Assembly: GCF_036670015.1 (NCBI RefSeq)
Contig: NZ_CP137636.1
Span: forward strand, 3,078,501-3,142,500
Source: Niallia sp. XMNu-256
GTDB taxonomy: Bacteria; Bacillota; Bacilli; Bacillales; Cytobacillaceae
Reading direction: 5' to 3'
Length of the DNA: 64,000 bases
This document shows, piece after piece, positions 1 to 8,102 of the stretch (its first letter is position 1; every line of letters begins with the position of its first letter). The translations under genes and the position numbers were made by a program. The notes under the pieces are model-generated. The model saw only the letters and a program-made list of their open reading frames with translations. It was not told the DNA's origin and searched no databases.

Positions 1-114
1 TTTCTCATCTTCTGTATTTTCAATTAGAAAACGTAAAATGCGTGGATTTTGCATTTTAGAAATAATGAATTCAATAATATCTGGATGCCAGTCACTAAGC
101 ATGATCATTTGTGC
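1..114 (-). CDS. nrdJ: Vitamin B12-dependent ribonucleotide reductase, exon 2 (partial, runs off the window)
   Basis: Read on the minus strand from 114, the frame gives A-Q-M-I-M-L-S-D-W-H-P-D-I-I-E-F, then ...KMQNPRILRFL. This continues the conserved NrdJ block that starts with GGSRRG at the end of exon 1. It stays open to the window edge (38 codons). The two parts are separated by 314 nt with group I intron structure, so they are one gene, not two. Class II reductases convert ribonucleotides to deoxyribonucleotides with an adenosylcobalamin-derived radical and work with or without oxygen. The rest of the catalytic barrel lies outside the window. Confidence 0.85.
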
Positions 115-428
115 TAGGTTGTTACATTGGTTCGCTACACCAATTCTCTATGTTTCCATAGAGCTCAGACCATATCATACATCAATTGGATGTCCTCGCG
201 CTTCGGAATCGCTTGATTCCTACTCTACTCCCTTCCGTAAAAACGTGGTTTCGATGGTCGTTGAACCTTTTCCATTGACAGGAACTTGGCTGCTGATTAC
301 CCATATATCTTTATCATTTTTGGACCTTCACGATTGCTGTTTCCAGCTGCGTTGTGGTTGATAAAGCTTTAGGGTGTTCCAGCAATTCACGAGGTTTATT
401 TATAGACGAGGCACACTTATGCTGCTTT
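115..428 (-). ncRNA. Group I self-splicing intron in nrdJ (no ORF)
   Basis: This segment interrupts nrdJ after the Gly265 codon. P1: exon end AGACGUGGU (437-429) pairs with guide GCCUCGUCU (412-404), ending in the diagnostic U.G wobble at the 5' splice site and carrying one internal U-U mismatch. P10: exon 2 start GCAC (114-111) pairs with GUGU (416-413). P7: GACCAU (259-254) pairs with AUGGUC (173-168). P9: stem CUCUAUG/CAUAGAG with a GAAA tetraloop (163-146). A further hairpin lies at 144-126. P/Q-like strings (GAAUUGCUGGAA; AAUCAGCAGCCAAG) supply P4, and GGUUCAACGACC and UAUGGUCUGAGCU look like the R and S elements. No reading frame is present, so no homing endonuclease. If unspliced, translation stops after KAA. 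The last intron base by the in-frame join is A, not the usual G. Confidence 0.88.
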
Positions 429-1223
429 ACCACGTCTGGATCCGCCTTGCTCAACCAAATGAGTCAATTTCGCAATATCATCTAACCATGATACTGAACC
501 AGATGATTTGCCGTTGACGCCTTTTGCCAAGGTGTTACGAGGTCTTAGAGTAGATCCATTTGTTCCTACACCACCGCCTCGGCTCATGATTTCCATGACT
601 TGCTTACGGTGCTCTGAAATTCCTTCGCGCGAATCTTGAATATATGGCATTACGTAACAATTAAAGTAAGTAACGTCTGTATCAGCGCCCGCACCATATA
701 ATACACGGCCAGCCGGAATAAAGTTTAAGCTCACCAATTCATGGTAAAACTTTTCAAACCATTCCTTACGCTTTTCCTCGGTTTCTTCAACAGAGGCCAA
801 TCCTGTCGCATTCCGTTTTGCAATCTGCTCATAGTAAATTTCAAGCGGCTTCTCGATGACATCAAGCGGACGGGTAATCACTCCTGTTTTTGCTTCAGAA
901 GGATCATCTAACACGGCTCTAAACTCTTCTTCAACCAATACTTTAGCTGATTTCTTTTCCCAATCAATATCAAGAATAAATCCAAGACCACGTGCTGGAA
1001 ATTTAGGATCTTCCTTAATCGTTAAAACAACAAAATCTCCGTTGGCCAACGTCAATTTTTCAGTATCTTTGAACGTATAACGATCAAGCATAACAAGACG
1101 TGAAACCCCTTTATGGGTAATTTTCATATCTGGAGTAATGGGATGTACTTGAGGAAATAGTCCAATATCCTTGTTTAATCGTTCCACATCCAAATTCATT
1201 TTTTGTCCAAGCACCACAGACAT
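429..1223 (-). CDS. nrdJ: Vitamin B12-dependent ribonucleotide reductase, exon 1 (residues 1-265)
   Basis: N-terminal part of class II ribonucleotide reductase. The start ATG at 1223 follows GAAGGAG at good spacing. Residues 180-265 hold the recognisable NrdJ core: TYFNCYVMP with Cys189 as the likely first redox cysteine, SRGGGVGTNGS, GKSSGSVSWL, and GGSRRG as the last exon residues. Without splicing the frame adds K-A-A and stops at 417-419, which would remove most of the enzyme. The gene is monocistronic here, 364 bp after lipM, with its own leader carrying two NrdR-like boxes. No cobalamin riboswitch was recognised upstream. Confidence 0.9.
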
Positions 1224-1340
1224 ATATACAACTCCTTCAAATAGTTTCCATGTAAAGATCTAGTTGTGAACTAACATAAAGATCCATGGTTGACTATGTT
1301 TCTTTCATGTAATCCTAAATTATCATATTAACTCTATGAA

Positions 1341-1388
1341 TTCAACATATTGTGTTCTATTTATTTTTAATACCACTATATATTGATT
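1341..1388 (-). promoter_or_regulatory. Two NrdR-like boxes upstream of nrdJ
   Basis: The known NrdR box core is CwAtATaTwG. The plus strand at 1376-1385 reads CTATATATTG, a full match. The minus strand at 1352-1343 reads CAATATGTTG, one mismatch. Centres are 33 bp apart, about three helical turns, as expected for paired NrdR sites. A possible -35 (TTGAAT) overlaps the second box, with a TAATTT-like -10 about 17 nt downstream. NrdR is the ATP/dATP-sensing repressor of reductase genes; its binding here is inferred from sequence only. Confidence 0.6.
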
Positions 1389-1510
1389 TAGATTCAATAA
1401 AATACTAATTTGTCAAACTCAAAAATACATAGAATTAAGAGAATACTAGAGAAATCCTATCAATCCCTGCAGAATATGATAAATATCGCCATTTTTCACG
1501 ACTTGCACAG

Positions 1511-1545
1511 AAAAAATAAAGCAGAAATTATATACTCTGCTTTAT
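1511..1545 (-). terminator. Rho-independent terminator after lipM
   Basis: On the minus strand ATAAAGCAGA and TCTGCTTTAT form a 10-bp stem around a 10-nt loop, followed by a T run. It separates lipM from nrdJ transcription. The rest of the 1224-1587 gap holds only the nrdJ leader and promoter region. Confidence 0.85.
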
Positions 1546-1587
1546 CGATTCTTTAAATGAAAATTCTACCACAATAGTTGTTTTTCA

Positions 1588-2424
1588 CTATCTCATAAAG
1601 TTCCATTCATCATTTTCATAGCGACTTTTGGCAATGTCCATGACAGCATTCATTTCATCTGCTGTTAATTGATACGGTTCAAGGTTAATATTCAGGCCTT
1701 CTTCAAAGCCAACCTTAAAAGCTCGTTTCGCCTCTTCAAGAGTTACTCTTTTCGGACTGATTTCATTAATCGCAACTGCTTTATTCTTAAACGATCGTTG
1801 CATACGCTCTTTCACACGGTCATTCGGAAATTTAAATAAGCTGAACAGCTTATCTTCATCCACGTCAATTAATATAGAACCATGTTGAAGGATAACACCT
1901 TTCTGTCTTGTTTGTGCACTGCCAGCCACTTTTCTACCCTCAACAACAAGTTCATACCAACTTGGAGCATCAAAACAAACTGCAGAATGTGGACTTTTCA
2001 AAGCATCTCGGTCTGCATCTGTTGTAGGAACAGCAAAATAGGCTTCTAAACCAAGTTGGTGAAATCCTTTTAGAATTCCTTCTGAAATGACACGATAGGC
2101 CTCGGTTACCGTTTTTGGCATTTCCGGGTGTGATTCAGAAACAATAACACTATAAGTAAGCTCATGTTCATGAAGAACAGCCCTGCCGCCTGTAGGTCGT
2201 CGCACAAAACCAATATTTTTCTCTCTAACGGCGTCCATATTAATTTCTTTTTCTACCCTTTGGAAATAGCCAATTGAAAGAGTTGCCGGATTCCATCCAT
2301 AAAAACGAATGACTGGAGGAAATTTACCTTGGCTGTTCCATTCTAGCAATGCCTCATCTAATGCCATATTAAACGCTGGTGAGCCATTACCAGAATCGAT
2401 AAACCTCCATGTTTCTTTCTCCAT
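1588..2424 (-). CDS. lipM: Octanoyltransferase LipM
   Basis: 278 residues, the same length as B. subtilis LipM (YqhM). The family moves octanoyl groups from acyl carrier protein to the GcvH protein as the first step of lipoate synthesis. Visible landmarks are the biotin/lipoate ligase-type fold signature [11 protein letters not shown] (residues 75-85) and the catalytic cysteine at position 150 in [10 protein letters not shown], which matches the known LipM active-site position. [10 protein letters not shown] (about 165-175) is the conserved lysine region. It is the first gene left of the divergent yqhL and ends in its own terminator. Confidence 0.95.
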   Translation of the reverse strand: MEKETWRFIDSGNGSPAFNMALDEALLEWNSQGKFPPVIRFYGWNPATLSIGYFQRVEKEINMDAVREKNIGFVRRPTGGRAVLHEHELTYSVIVSESHPEMPKTVTEAYRVISEGILKGFHQLGLEAYFAVPTTDADRDALKSPHSAVCFDAPSWYELVVEGRKVAGSAQTRQKGVILQHGSILIDVDEDKLFSLFKFPNDRVKERMQRSFKNKAVAINEISPKRVTLEEAKRAFKVGFEEGLNINLEPYQLTADEMNAVMDIAKSRYENDEWNFMR

Positions 2425-2591
2425 TTAACCACCCTATTCTTTCTTAATTCAACCATATAAGTCTAACAAAATAATAGTAAAAAACAAAGTATGTTTTCTT
2501 ACTAAAGTTTTTTAATCATCTCTCTTTACTCATCGTACAAATGAAAGATATAATAATGAATAGCGTACTTTAGCTTAGAAAGGAGCAATTA

Positions 2592-2981
2592 TTGTTGGAA
2601 TACATTCTATTAATCCTGATTGGGGTAACGGTGATTTATCTTTTATTTAACATCCTCCAACAACGACGGATTTTAAAAACCTTAACGGAAGAAGAGTTTC
2701 GTGGTGGATATCGAAAAGCACAGTTAATTGATGTTCGAGAACCAAACGAATTTGAAAATGGACATATCCTCGGTGCTAGAAATATCCCACTTTCCCAATT
2801 GAAAATGCGACTTCAAGAAATTCGTCCAGACAAGCCTGTATACTTATATTGCCAAAACGGTCAAAGAACAGGACGCGCCGCTCAAATCCTTTACAAAAAA
2901 GGCTATAAAGATCTTTCACAATTAAAAGGCGGCTTTAAAAAGTGGTCGGGAAAAATTAAAACAAAGCAAAAGAATTATTGA
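2592..2981 (+). CDS. yqhL: Membrane-anchored rhodanese-domain protein YqhL
   Basis: 129 residues. An N-terminal membrane helix (about residues 3-20) is followed by a single rhodanese domain with DVREPNEFENGH and the active loop YLYCQNGQRTG, where the cysteine would carry the persulfide. The start is TTG, six bases after AGGAG; a second TTG directly follows and could also be used. A terminator follows immediately. It is divergent from lipM. The physiological sulfur donor and acceptor are unknown. Confidence 0.88.
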   Translation: MLEYILLILIGVTVIYLLFNILQQRRILKTLTEEEFRGGYRKAQLIDVREPNEFENGHILGARNIPLSQLKMRLQEIRPDKPVYLYCQNGQRTGRAAQILYKKGYKDLSQLKGGFKKWSGKIKTKQKNY

Positions 2982-2982
2982 A

Positions 2983-3013
2983 AAAAGCTGACTCATTGAA
3001 GTCAGCTTTTTTA
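2983..3013 (+). terminator. Terminator after yqhL
   Basis: AAAAGCTGACT and AGTCAGCTTTT form a stem followed by T-rich sequence, starting directly after the yqhL stop codon. Confidence 0.88.
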
Positions 3014-3152
3014 TTTATGTTAGTTTAAGCGTTTGTCCCTAATAAAAACATTCCTTTTCGGTCATACTAAGCCATAATTAAAATTTCGGCATTATTCCTA
3101 GCTAATATTAACCCAGTTTAACAGTATAATTAACTTTTGAGAGGTGGAAGTA

Positions 3153-4838
3153 ATGACGGTACAAATACAATTTGATCACTCGTGGCAAGAGGAATTACTG
3201 ACCCGGATTGATCAGGATGGACCATGGGGCAATTGGGAATTATTTAATTTAGCTGTTGAAGTGGAGAAACATACCGTCATTCCTGAGTTCGAAGGCTTGC
3301 TGGCACCTAAACATTTATCCCACTTAACTCCACTGCCTCACCAACTCGAAGTCGCTAAGCAAGTTGTTGAAAATATGAACGGAAAAGCGATCTTGGCGGA
3401 TGAAGTGGGACTTGGGAAAACAATTGAAGCTGGTTTAATTCTAAAAGAGTACATGATTCGCGGCCTCGTCAAAAAAGTCCTAATTCTTGTTCCCGCTTCA
3501 CTCGTTACCCAATGGGCATCTGAACTTAATTCGAAGTTTTTTATTCCTGCGGTTACACAACGAAAAAGCTATGTATGGGATCAATGTGACATTGTAATAT
3601 CTTCCATTGACACAGCGAAACGATCTCCACATAAAGAAATAATTTACGAACAGAACTATGACCTCATTATTATCGATGAGGCTCACAAGCTCAAAAATAA
3701 TAAAACGAAAAACTATGAGTTTGTCCAAAACTTAAAAAAGAAATTTTGTCTTTTATTAACCGCTACTCCCATTCAAAATCGAATCAGTGAGATTTTTAAC
3801 TTAGTTTCTCTATTAAAGCCAGGGCATCTTGGAAGTGAATCGGACTTTTATAATAAATATAAAAAGGATTCTCGCTCCCTTGATGATCATGAGCATCTAA
3901 AAGAACTGGTAAATAAAGTTATGATCCGTAACCGTCGTGCGGATACTGGGATCGAATGGACAAAACGGATTGTTGAGACGGTTAGCATTGAATTTTCTGA
4001 GACTGAAAGAAACTTATATGAAGCGGTCTCAACTTTCGGGCAAAATGAGTTAATGAGTAAAAGTCAATTTTCGGTTATGACCCTACAAAGAGAGGCTTGT
4101 AGCAGCCGAGAATCTGTATATTATACGCTCAAAAACATGCTTCAAAAGGCTGAAAATCCGACAAATGGCTTTCAAGAGCAAATCGAGCATTTAATGTCTC
4201 TTGTGGAAGCAGTGGATAAGAATTCTAAAGCTGAGAAAGCTTTAGAGTTAATTAAGGAAATTGATGACAAGGTAATTATTTTCACCGAATACCGGGCTAC
4301 CCAATTTTATTTACAATGGTTCTTAAAACAAAATGGCATTACATCTGTACCGTTCCGCGGTGGCTTTAAGCGTGGCAAAAAAGATTGGATGAGAGAGCTC
4401 TTCAAAAACAACGCACAAGTCTTGATCGCCACAGAGGCTGGCGGGGAAGGAATAAACTTGCAGTTTTGTAACCATATCATTAATTACGATTTACCATGGA
4501 ACCCAATGAGGCTCGAGCAAAGAATCGGACGGATTCACAGGCTTGGCCAAGAAAAGGACGTAAAGATTTATAATTTTGCCGTTAAAGGAACGGTTGAAGA
4601 TCATGTAATGAAATTATTATATGAAAAAATTCACTTATTTGAAAAAGTAGTTGGCGAGCTTGATGACATTTTAACAAAATTAGAGTTTGGAAATTTCGAA
4701 GACCACTTAATCGATATATTTAACCATTCTTCCTCAGAAGGTGAAATGAAAATAAAAATGGATAACCTTACATCGATGATCCAATTCGCTCAAGAGGTGA
4801 AAGGGGAAAGTCAACATGCAGCAGCAGGAAATTCATAA
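3153..4838 (+). CDS. yqhH: SNF2-family helicase YqhH
   Basis: 561 residues, close to B. subtilis YqhH. All SWI2/SNF2 ATPase motifs are visible: ADEVGLGKTIEAG (motif I), IIIDEAHKL (II), LLLTATPIQN (III), and near the C terminus TEAGGEGINLQ and RIGRIHRLGQ (V and VI). No nuclease or DNA-binding domain is obvious. The start was set at ATG 3153 because GAGGTGG (3141-3147) precedes it; the upstream in-frame GTG lies inside that ribosome-binding site. The gene overlaps yqhG by 23 bp, so the two are very likely cotranslated. Its cellular role is not established. Confidence 0.92.
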   Translation: MTVQIQFDHSWQEELLTRIDQDGPWGNWELFNLAVEVEKHTVIPEFEGLLAPKHLSHLTPLPHQLEVAKQVVENMNGKAILADEVGLGKTIEAGLILKEYMIRGLVKKVLILVPASLVTQWASELNSKFFIPAVTQRKSYVWDQCDIVISSIDTAKRSPHKEIIYEQNYDLIIIDEAHKLKNNKTKNYEFVQNLKKKFCLLLTATPIQNRISEIFNLVSLLKPGHLGSESDFYNKYKKDSRSLDDHEHLKELVNKVMIRNRRADTGIEWTKRIVETVSIEFSETERNLYEAVSTFGQNELMSKSQFSVMTLQREACSSRESVYYTLKNMLQKAENPTNGFQEQIEHLMSLVEAVDKNSKAEKALELIKEIDDKVIIFTEYRATQFYLQWFLKQNGITSVPFRGGFKRGKKDWMRELFKNNAQVLIATEAGGEGINLQFCNHIINYDLPWNPMRLEQRIGRIHRLGQEKDVKIYNFAVKGTVEDHVMKLLYEKIHLFEKVVGELDDILTKLEFGNFEDHLIDIFNHSSSEGEMKIKMDNLTSMIQFAQEVKGESQHAAAGNS

Positions 4839-5598
4839 CTTATTAGAGCGTTATTTTTTAGCAAATGATTGTGAGATTCTTACAAACAAACCTGGCTATA
4901 TGGACATTCAATTAACCATTGATCTAGATAAAGAATTAATGAATCGTCCCTTTTATTGGCATTATCTAGAAAAAACAGGGGGAGTCCCAAATCCCATGAA
5001 ACTCTCCCTTATTACTGATCCAAATGAAGCTCCTGAGGGGATTAAAGGGGAGAATATCCATTTTGGATCACCAAGGCTTCACCAAATTTTTGAGTCAACC
5101 AAAAAGCTGGCAGGCTATATCCGCTTGTATGAAAAATCAGCTTCTGTTCAAAAGCAGACTCCATTAAAACCTTGGATTGGTTTGAACTTAAAAGTTTCCT
5201 ATCAATGCGACCGAAAGAAAGATGTTTTCCATTCCATTGGGCTGAATTTAATTAACGGACAATTTGTTGAGAATTTTCATGATAACTTATTACAACTCGA
5301 ACTAACCCCAAAAATTCCAGATTATTCCTTTACCTTATCACCTTTAATCATGCCAAAAAGTGGTTTAAGGCGAATTGAGAATTATTTAACAACAAAAATA
5401 CATCAAGAGGACCATTCTTGGGCAGAAGAAGCGAAAAAGCGCTGGCAAAAAGATTTAAATTTGCTGGAACATTTTTATAAAGATTCTGAAGAAATAGGGG
5501 AAAGTTACGAAATTGAGAAGCAAGCATTAAGAGATCAATATGAACCGAAAATTATCATTTCAATTATTAATGGAGGTTTATTTTATTTGATAAAGTGA
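4816..5598 (+). CDS. yqhG: YqhG family protein
   Basis: 260 residues. This is the conserved partner that always follows the YqhH helicase in Bacilli. The ATG is preceded by AAAGGGGAAAG inside the yqhH reading frame. No catalytic motif or membrane segment is evident; it is a soluble mixed alpha/beta protein, rich in charged residues at its C-terminal half. The stop codon TGA (5596-5598) falls inside the first bases of a family A repeat. The tight overlap suggests action with YqhH, but no function is known. The sinIR-tasA locus that follows in B. subtilis is absent. Confidence 0.85.
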   Translation: MQQQEIHNLLERYFLANDCEILTNKPGYMDIQLTIDLDKELMNRPFYWHYLEKTGGVPNPMKLSLITDPNEAPEGIKGENIHFGSPRLHQIFESTKKLAGYIRLYEKSASVQKQTPLKPWIGLNLKVSYQCDRKKDVFHSIGLNLINGQFVENFHDNLLQLELTPKIPDYSFTLSPLIMPKSGLRRIENYLTTKIHQEDHSWAEEAKKRWQKDLNLLEHFYKDSEEIGESYEIEKQALRDQYEPKIIISIINGGLFYLIK

Positions 5599-5802
5599 AA
5601 CTTACATCAGGGGGGTTTTCCTTTATCCCCTACTGTTGCTTAATTGAGGTCAACAGCATGCTGGTCACACAGATGTTGCCTTAGGTGTACTTAGTCTGTG
5701 TTCAACTTCCCGAGCTTTACGGCAGTTAATCCCCTAACTAGCCCTCTATTATTGTACTCAGAATATGAGTCGAGGGGCTTACTACCCGTTAAGCCTGATA
5801 AA
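5595..5802 (+). repeat. Dispersed intergenic repeat, family A, copy 1
   Basis: Starts GTGAAACTTACATCAG and ends TTAAGCCTGATAAA. It contains three potential stem-loops: a G-run/C-run pair near the left end, an AGCATGCT palindrome, and GGCAGTTAATCCCC paired with GGGGCTTACTACCC near the right end. Close copies lie at 57097-57306 and 60570-60781, with fragments at 25950-26065 and 29805-29876. It fills the space between the convergent yqhG and yqzE and starts on the yqhG stop codon. Short frames inside it are not genes. Confidence 0.75.
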
Positions 5803-5820
5803 TTAAACGAAAAGGGCTGC

Positions 5821-6030
5821 TCATGTTTTGGCAGCCCTCTCCTGTTTCTCTTCTCTCTTCTCCTTAAATTTCAACATTAAAGCATAAGGAACAATCCCAA
5901 ACCATCTGTACAGAAAATCAGCTTTGCGATCCCTTTTTTCCTGACGCAGCTTTTTACGCTCATCTTTTGGTTGATCGATATACTGAACAACCGTTTGAGT
6001 AAGATATTTAACATAATCATTTGTTTTCAT
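5821..6030 (-). CDS. yqzE: YqzE family small protein
   Basis: 69 residues, strongly basic and charged (KDERKKLRQEKRDRK). This matches the YqzE family, which directly follows comGG in B. subtilis, as here. A single hydrophobic stretch (FLYRWFGIVPYALMLKF) could contact the membrane. The start ATG at 6030 follows GGGGGT. It is likely cotranscribed with comG; its function is unknown. Confidence 0.8.
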   Translation of the reverse strand: MKTNDYVKYLTQTVVQYIDQPKDERKKLRQEKRDRKADFLYRWFGIVPYALMLKFKEKREEKQERAAKT

Positions 6031-6115
6031 TTGGACATACCCCCGACCAATCTTTATAAATAACCATTAAAAGTATGTCCTAATTATTCCCTCTCTAATA
6101 CATAACTTATGACCA

Positions 6116-6502
6116 TTAATTGACTTCAAACCAGTTAATAATCTTATTTAGATTTCGATTATAAATAGCAACCCCTTTAAAAACGGCATCATTCCCTTCC
6201 AACTTTATAGTAATATTTATGTCTAATAATTCTTCTGTCTGTTCAATCATTTGATATTCGACTACACCATTTTTAAACTCAAAAGTACCATTGTTCTCAA
6301 CTTTATCATCGACAGATAAATAAGAATTTAATTGCTCCATTGCACTTAACAAATAATAATCTTGTTTTAAAATCATTTCTGTTTCCTGAAACATCCTTTT
6401 TTCTGCAAGAAAATGTTCGACTCTCATCACCAAAACGGTAGACAAAAGAATAATTAGACAAAGTGTTATGGGGTATGTAAAGCCATTCTGATTGCGGAGC
6501 AT
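6116..6502 (-). CDS. comGG: Competence pseudopilus protein ComGG
   Basis: 128 residues, last gene of the comG operon. A short basic leader is followed by NQNGFTYPITL and a hydrophobic helix (about residues 8-25), the type IV pilin-like architecture. The rest is a small periplasm-facing domain. ComGG is a minor pseudopilin needed for DNA uptake and is the most divergent member of the set; recognition rests mainly on position. The stop of comGF is adjacent (no gap). Confidence 0.85.
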   Translation of the reverse strand: MLRNQNGFTYPITLCLIILLSTVLVMRVEHFLAEKRMFQETEMILKQDYYLLSAMEQLNSYLSVDDKVENNGTFEFKNGVVEYQMIEQTEELLDINITIKLEGNDAVFKGVAIYNRNLNKIINWFEVN

Positions 6503-6970
6503 TTATACACCCTCACTAATTAAGGTACGGATGATGGTCGAGTTATTTTGTTGATAGTTATCACGAACTGAAATTTGCACTCCCCTAACCGTCTCCTCAA
6601 ACTTAACACTGTTGATATTTTGGAGCATAATCTCATGGCCCATGGAACCTACTCTTCTTCGAATATTCGTGCCATACCTCTCATAGCTAATCTCTTGTCC
6701 ACCTTTCAGTAAAATCAATTGATTGTTATTGACATAAACGTGTTCACTCATTCTAATTTCCTTTTTAGTTTGTGAAATAAACACCTGCCATTCCATCTTT
6801 TGTAAACTTTTGTCAATTATTTCATTTTTATAAATCATATTTATACCTAAAGGAATAAAACTAGCAATGATTAAAAAAATCGAGAAGGCCATTAACATTT
6901 CAACGAATGTAAACCCTTGATTATTGAATAGTTTCTGTAAATTGTACAGTTTCGCCAAATACGTTTTCAT
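6503..6970 (-). CDS. comGF: Competence pseudopilus protein ComGF
   Basis: 155 residues. The prepilin cleavage region NNQGFTFVEML (about residues 16-26) precedes a hydrophobic helix, then a ComGF domain with the paired strand pattern near residues 95-150. The ATG at 6970 lies 50 bp inside comGE; a later internal start could also be used. ComGF works with ComGE and ComGG as minor pseudopilins in the transformation machine. Confidence 0.88.
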   Translation of the reverse strand: MKTYLAKLYNLQKLFNNQGFTFVEMLMAFSIFLIIASFIPLGINMIYKNEIIDKSLQKMEWQVFISQTKKEIRMSEHVYVNNNQLILLKGGQEISYERYGTNIRRRVGSMGHEIMLQNINSVKFEETVRGVQISVRDNYQQNNSTIIRTLISEGV

Positions 6971-7256
6971 AGCGTATGGATACCTCGCTTTTTAACTCAT
7001 CCTTTTCATCGTCCCAAGTGATATCGTATTCTTTACTATTTTTTGTTACACTAAAGTTCGTTCTTTCAGGTTTTTCAATAACTACTTTTTGCACATACTC
7101 GTATAAAAAGTGATTAGCCTCAGATTTCTCTTGAATTTCAACAGTTTGTTTAGTTAGACTGATCATCATCGGAACTAAAATACTCGCTACTAATATCCAT
7201 CCCGAAAGGCTAATTAACAGTTCAGACAAATAATAACCTTCATTCCTTGACAACAT
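6921..7256 (-). CDS. comGE: Competence pseudopilus protein ComGE
   Basis: About 111 residues from the ATG at 7256, which overlaps the end of comGD; a TTG 18 bp upstream is also in frame. The leader reads SRNEGYYLSELLISL, a pilin-like cleavage site with Gly followed by a hydrophobic helix and the Glu at +5. It is a minor pseudopilin of the ComG apparatus. The start is uncertain because the ribosome-binding site GGTAGG is weak. Confidence 0.82.
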   Translation of the reverse strand: MLSRNEGYYLSELLISLSGWILVASILVPMMISLTKQTVEIQEKSEANHFLYEYVQKVVIEKPERTNFSVTKNSKEYDITWDDEKDELKSEVSIRYENVFGETVQFTETIQ

Positions 7257-7689
7257 AAAACCTACCCGCTCCAATTTGAAAAACCACCTTGTATTTTACT
7301 TTTCCAACGACAAAGAAAAAAGTTCCAAATCCTGATACCCCTCCATCGGGCAAAATCTCAAATGTGACGCTGTTTCTTTTTCCTAAAGATCCCTTTTCTA
7401 TTTTGATGCTATCCGGAATTGGCCGGTCGATAATAAATTTATTTGTATTTTTTTCTTTTACAAAATAATTTTCATTCGATTGTATATGAAAAAATAATAG
7501 TGATTGATTAGAAATGGCATATTGTTGGGCATAAAGAATGTCAGATGTAAATGTCGATATAAACCGTTCTTTTTCGACAAATTGATAATGAGGTTTGATT
7601 AAGAAGAAAGAGAGCGAAACCAGCAACACAAAAATACATAATACAATCAAGCTTTCGATCAAGGTAAAACCAGCCTGATTATTTCTCAT
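7240..7689 (-). CDS. comGD: Competence pseudopilus protein ComGD
   Basis: 149 residues with a classic prepilin N terminus, NNQAGFTLIESLIVL, followed by a membrane helix and a GspH-like C-terminal domain. It is processed by the ComC peptidase in relatives. The start codon overlaps the comGC stop by 4 bp (ATGA), indicating translational coupling. Confidence 0.92.
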   Translation of the reverse strand: MRNNQAGFTLIESLIVLCIFVLLVSLSFFLIKPHYQFVEKERFISTFTSDILYAQQYAISNQSLLFFHIQSNENYFVKEKNTNKFIIDRPIPDSIKIEKGSLGKRNSVTFEILPDGGVSGFGTFFFVVGKVKYKVVFQIGAGRFYVVKE

Positions 7690-7991
7690 TTTAACTCAAC
7701 AGTTCCATCTGCTAAGATTACAATTGCTTTACCAGTAGGACATTCAGTGCTAGTAATATAACCATCACTAAGCTGGGCTACTGTAGGGATTTTGTTATGA
7801 TCCATTATATAGGCTTGGACCTGTCCTTGAACCATTTTTTGGTATGCTTCACACCCCTTTTCGTTAATACTTGAATTATTTTTAGTCACATTTGGAACTG
7901 TAATTAAGAGCAATATTGAAATAACTAAAAGAACTACCATCATTTCTATCAATGTGAAACCTTTTTGATCTTTTAACATTTTCATTTTCAT
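7686..7991 (-). CDS. comGC: Major competence pseudopilin ComGC
   Basis: 101 residues. The leader MKMKMLKDQKGFTLIEMM has a clear Gly/Phe cleavage site followed by a long hydrophobic helix. Two cysteines (in KGCEAYQ and STECPTG) fit the intramolecular disulfide of B. subtilis ComGC. The start has an excellent AAAGGAG site. It is the main subunit of the transformation pilus. It is unusual that comGB and comGC do not touch here: a repeat element occupies the 107-bp gap. Confidence 0.95.
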   Translation of the reverse strand: MKMKMLKDQKGFTLIEMMVVLLVISILLLITVPNVTKNNSSINEKGCEAYQKMVQGQVQAYIMDHNKIPTVAQLSDGYITSTECPTGKAIVILADGTVELK

Positions 7992-8015
7992 AGTCTCCTT
8001 TATTTAACTGAAGGC

Positions 8016-8102
8016 CTAACCTCATTCAGCCAGGTAGTGGTGAAGGGTTTCTGTCCTATCAAAAACTTTCAGTACAAAGAGCATTCGCTGAATTGAAGTT
8101 AA
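8016..8102 (+). repeat. Family B repeat core inside the comG operon
   Basis: Left end CTAACCTCATTCAGC (8016-8030) and right end GCTGAATTGAAGTTAA (8087-8102) are imperfect inverted repeats around about 56 bp. The right end overlaps the comGB stop codon (8099-8101). It sits between two genes that normally overlap or abut. Related cores are at 19451-19551, 41291-41392, 50770-50903 and 55475-55570. Confidence 0.7.

Noticed and set aside
38-361. A 107-residue plus-strand reading frame
   Set aside because: It is antisense to exon 2 and the intron of nrdJ; it has no ribosome-binding site or family resemblance.
1-428. An intein or a truncating frameshift in nrdJ
   Set aside because: The 314 nt between the conserved blocks has no open frame and carries group I RNA pairings, so an RNA intron explains it.
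1224-1587. Cobalamin riboswitch upstream of nrdJ
   Set aside because: No B12-box sequence could be recognised; NrdR-like sites are seen instead.
5698-5880. Short plus-strand frame after yqhG
   Set aside because: Lies in a family A repeat and overlaps yqzE; similar short frames occur in the other copies (60482-60682).
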